Below, one piece after another: positions 5,226 through 6,019 of a stretch of 6,019 bases of DNA. The translations under genes were made by a program, and so were the position numbers. How positions within the stretch are numbered: position 1 is the first letter of the stretch; each line of letters begins with the position of its first letter. The notes beneath the pieces were generated by a model that was not told the DNA's origin, searched no databases, and was given only the letters and a program-made list of their open reading frames with translations. The stretch is from Saprospirales bacterium (GTDB taxonomy: Bacteria; Bacteroidota; Bacteroidia; Chitinophagales; Saprospiraceae): contig JAHEAS010000238.1 in NCBI GenBank assembly GCA_024642645.1, forward strand, positions 1 to 6,019, in the 5' to 3' direction.

Positions 5226-5585
5226 TTATGAAATTAGGTTGATGATTCCAGTTTTTTCGATGATCCAATCCCCCACGATAGCCACCAGCCCCATTTGCGC
5301 CATGCCGAGTAAAAAGCCCGTTCCGAGCCGAAGCCAATTGTTGCTCTGCCGCCAGCCGTAAAGTTGGGTAGCGCCGTCCAGCCAGCAGGGCAACATTAGC
5401 AAAAATATCCAAAGAAAATTGAGTGACAAGATTTTAAGCGCAAACAGCGGCAAAGTGACGAAACCCAATACCGTACCAGTGCACCGTGCGCACACGGGGA
5501 ATTGTTTTCCCTTCCAGAAAAATGATCGCTCCGGTCTGCGGTGACAGACGTTCAGCATAGATTCGTAGAATTCTTTTTTCGTCAT
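5226..5585 (-). CDS. DUF2085 family membrane protein
   Basis: A 119-residue protein matching the DUF2085 pattern: C14-H-R-R-P-E-R-S21-FFWKGKQFPVC32-A-R-C35-TGTVLGF, then a hydrophobic segment (about 38-52), a second (about 55-69), the conserved PCWLDGATQLYGWRQSNNWLRLGTGFLLG (66-94), and a last hydrophobic stretch to about 108. The four-residue set C14-H15 and C32-x-x-C35 looks like a metal or redox site next to the membrane. The family has no established biochemical role that I know. The ATG at 5585 gives a normal length and family-like N-terminus. It leads a short group with the zinc-ribbon gene 21 bp downstream. The upstream gap holds the A/T-rich dyad of the preceding gene; only a near-miss promoter box (TACTTTG) was seen. 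Confidence 0.87.
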   Translation of the reverse strand: MTKKEFYESMLNVCHRRPERSFFWKGKQFPVCARCTGTVLGFVTLPLFALKILSLNFLWIFLLMLPCWLDGATQLYGWRQSNNWLRLGTGFLLGMAQMGLVAIVGDWIIEKTGIINLIS

Positions 5586-5593
5586 CGGTAAAC

Positions 5594-5675
5594 AAGGAAA
5601 AAGTACAAAGTAAAAAGGCTAAAGTCGGAAACCTCGTTCCCCTACTTTTTACTTTACCCTTTTTACTTTTTCCTT
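5594..5675 (-). terminator. Long A/T-rich dyad directly after the stop of the right-edge gene
   Basis: Outer arms AAGGAAAAAGTA (5594-5605) and TACTTTTTCCTT (5664-5675) and inner arms AAAGTAAAAAG (5607-5617) and CTTTTTACTTT (5645-5655) are exact inverse complements, with an eight-base bulge on one side. The outer arm abuts the TAG stop at 5678-5676. Minus-strand transcripts would fold into a long A/U stem ending in T-rich sequence, a plausible terminator. The arms are built from AAAGTAAAAAGG-type low-complexity repeats. Confidence 0.5.
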
Positions 5676-6019
5676 CTAAAAACTTACCAGCGTGATCTTC
5701 GGTCCCCCGCCATCTTTCGGAAAAAACACCCGCACGCTGCCGGGCATCCCGCCTTTGTCTTCGGTTTTTTCAAGGGTATAAACGTACTCCTCTCCCTCGT
5801 CCCTATCCCGAATCGAACCAATGGCCGTTCGGTTGGTGGACTGTGATTTGACAAAACTGATGGGCATTTTATAAGCTCGAAAACGTTGGTGTGCGCTGTA
5901 AAAATTGTTTTGCTTGAACTGCGGTTGCATCATCTCGCCCTGTAACAGACTGCGGTGGAGGAATGGGGCGGCCCGCCAAGCGGCATTTTCCACCTCGTAA
6001 GTAGCCAGCAGTTTCACAA
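5676..6019 (-). CDS. Unrecognised protein, C-terminal part
   Basis: An open frame enters from the right edge and ends at the TAG 5678-5676. At least 113 residues are visible. The first in-frame start-like codon is a GTG at 6017-6015, which is probably an internal Val, so the gene most likely begins outside the window. The visible part is soluble and mixed in character: an Ala/Leu/Glu-rich helix-like stretch (ATYEVENAAWRAAPFLHRSLL), a Gln/Asn/Tyr-rich part (MMQPQFKQNNFYSAHQRF), and a strand-rich end with charged turns (IGSIRDRDEGEEYVYTLEKTEDKGG, then VRVFFPKDGGGPKITLVSF). I do not recognise a family. The end looks like a small beta-structured domain. It is separated from the DUF2085 gene by 90 bp containing a terminator-like dyad. 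Confidence 0.7.
   Translation of the reverse strand, partial: VKLLATYEVENAAWRAAPFLHRSLLQGEMMQPQFKQNNFYSAHQRFRAYKMPISFVKSQSTNRTAIGSIRDRDEGEEYVYTLEKTEDKGGMPGSVRVFFPKDGGGPKITLVSF

Overview
The window looks like a chromosomal segment of a Bacteroidota bacterium. The clearest support is a promoter of the TAnnTTTG type (TATATTTG, minus strand, 1523-1530), A/T-rich leaders with little Shine-Dalgarno signal, and protein families typical of that phylum. Membership of the Saprospiria/Chitinophagia side is only an impression. Every supported gene lies on the minus strand, so the genes read from the right end of the window to the left.

Right part (6019 down to about 3830): an unrecognised protein cut by the window edge; a long A/T-rich dyad just after its stop; then a small membrane group made of a DUF2085 protein, a zinc-ribbon protein with two membrane segments, a 13-bp hairpin, and an M48-peptidase-like protein with a C-terminal zinc ribbon. 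In the last, two of the three zinc ligands appear to be lost (R and Q instead of H and E), so it may be a pseudo-peptidase. Paired-cysteine modules recur in all three neighbours.

Middle (3829-3513): a 317-bp gap with three copies of the palindrome GACCTC-N3-GAGGTC about 50 bp apart, and a 56-bp imperfect dyad just upstream of the next gene.

Centre-left (3512-1565): a 494-residue fusion of an ABC-3 metal permease, a DtxR/MntR-type regulator and a FeoA/SH3-like tail, comparable to chlamydial YtgC-YtgR. tadA (tRNA adenosine deaminase) follows 13 bp later and is probably co-transcribed. The ATPase and binding protein of the transporter are not in the window.

Left (1564-1): a promoter drives a membrane-anchored endonuclease/exonuclease/phosphatase-family protein whose end overlaps by 23 bp the start of a DgkA-type lipid kinase. 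The first 14 codons of a thiolase follow at the window edge. The most interesting items are the transporter-repressor fusion with its leader dyad, the degenerate M48 protein with its zinc-ribbon neighbours, and the palindrome array.
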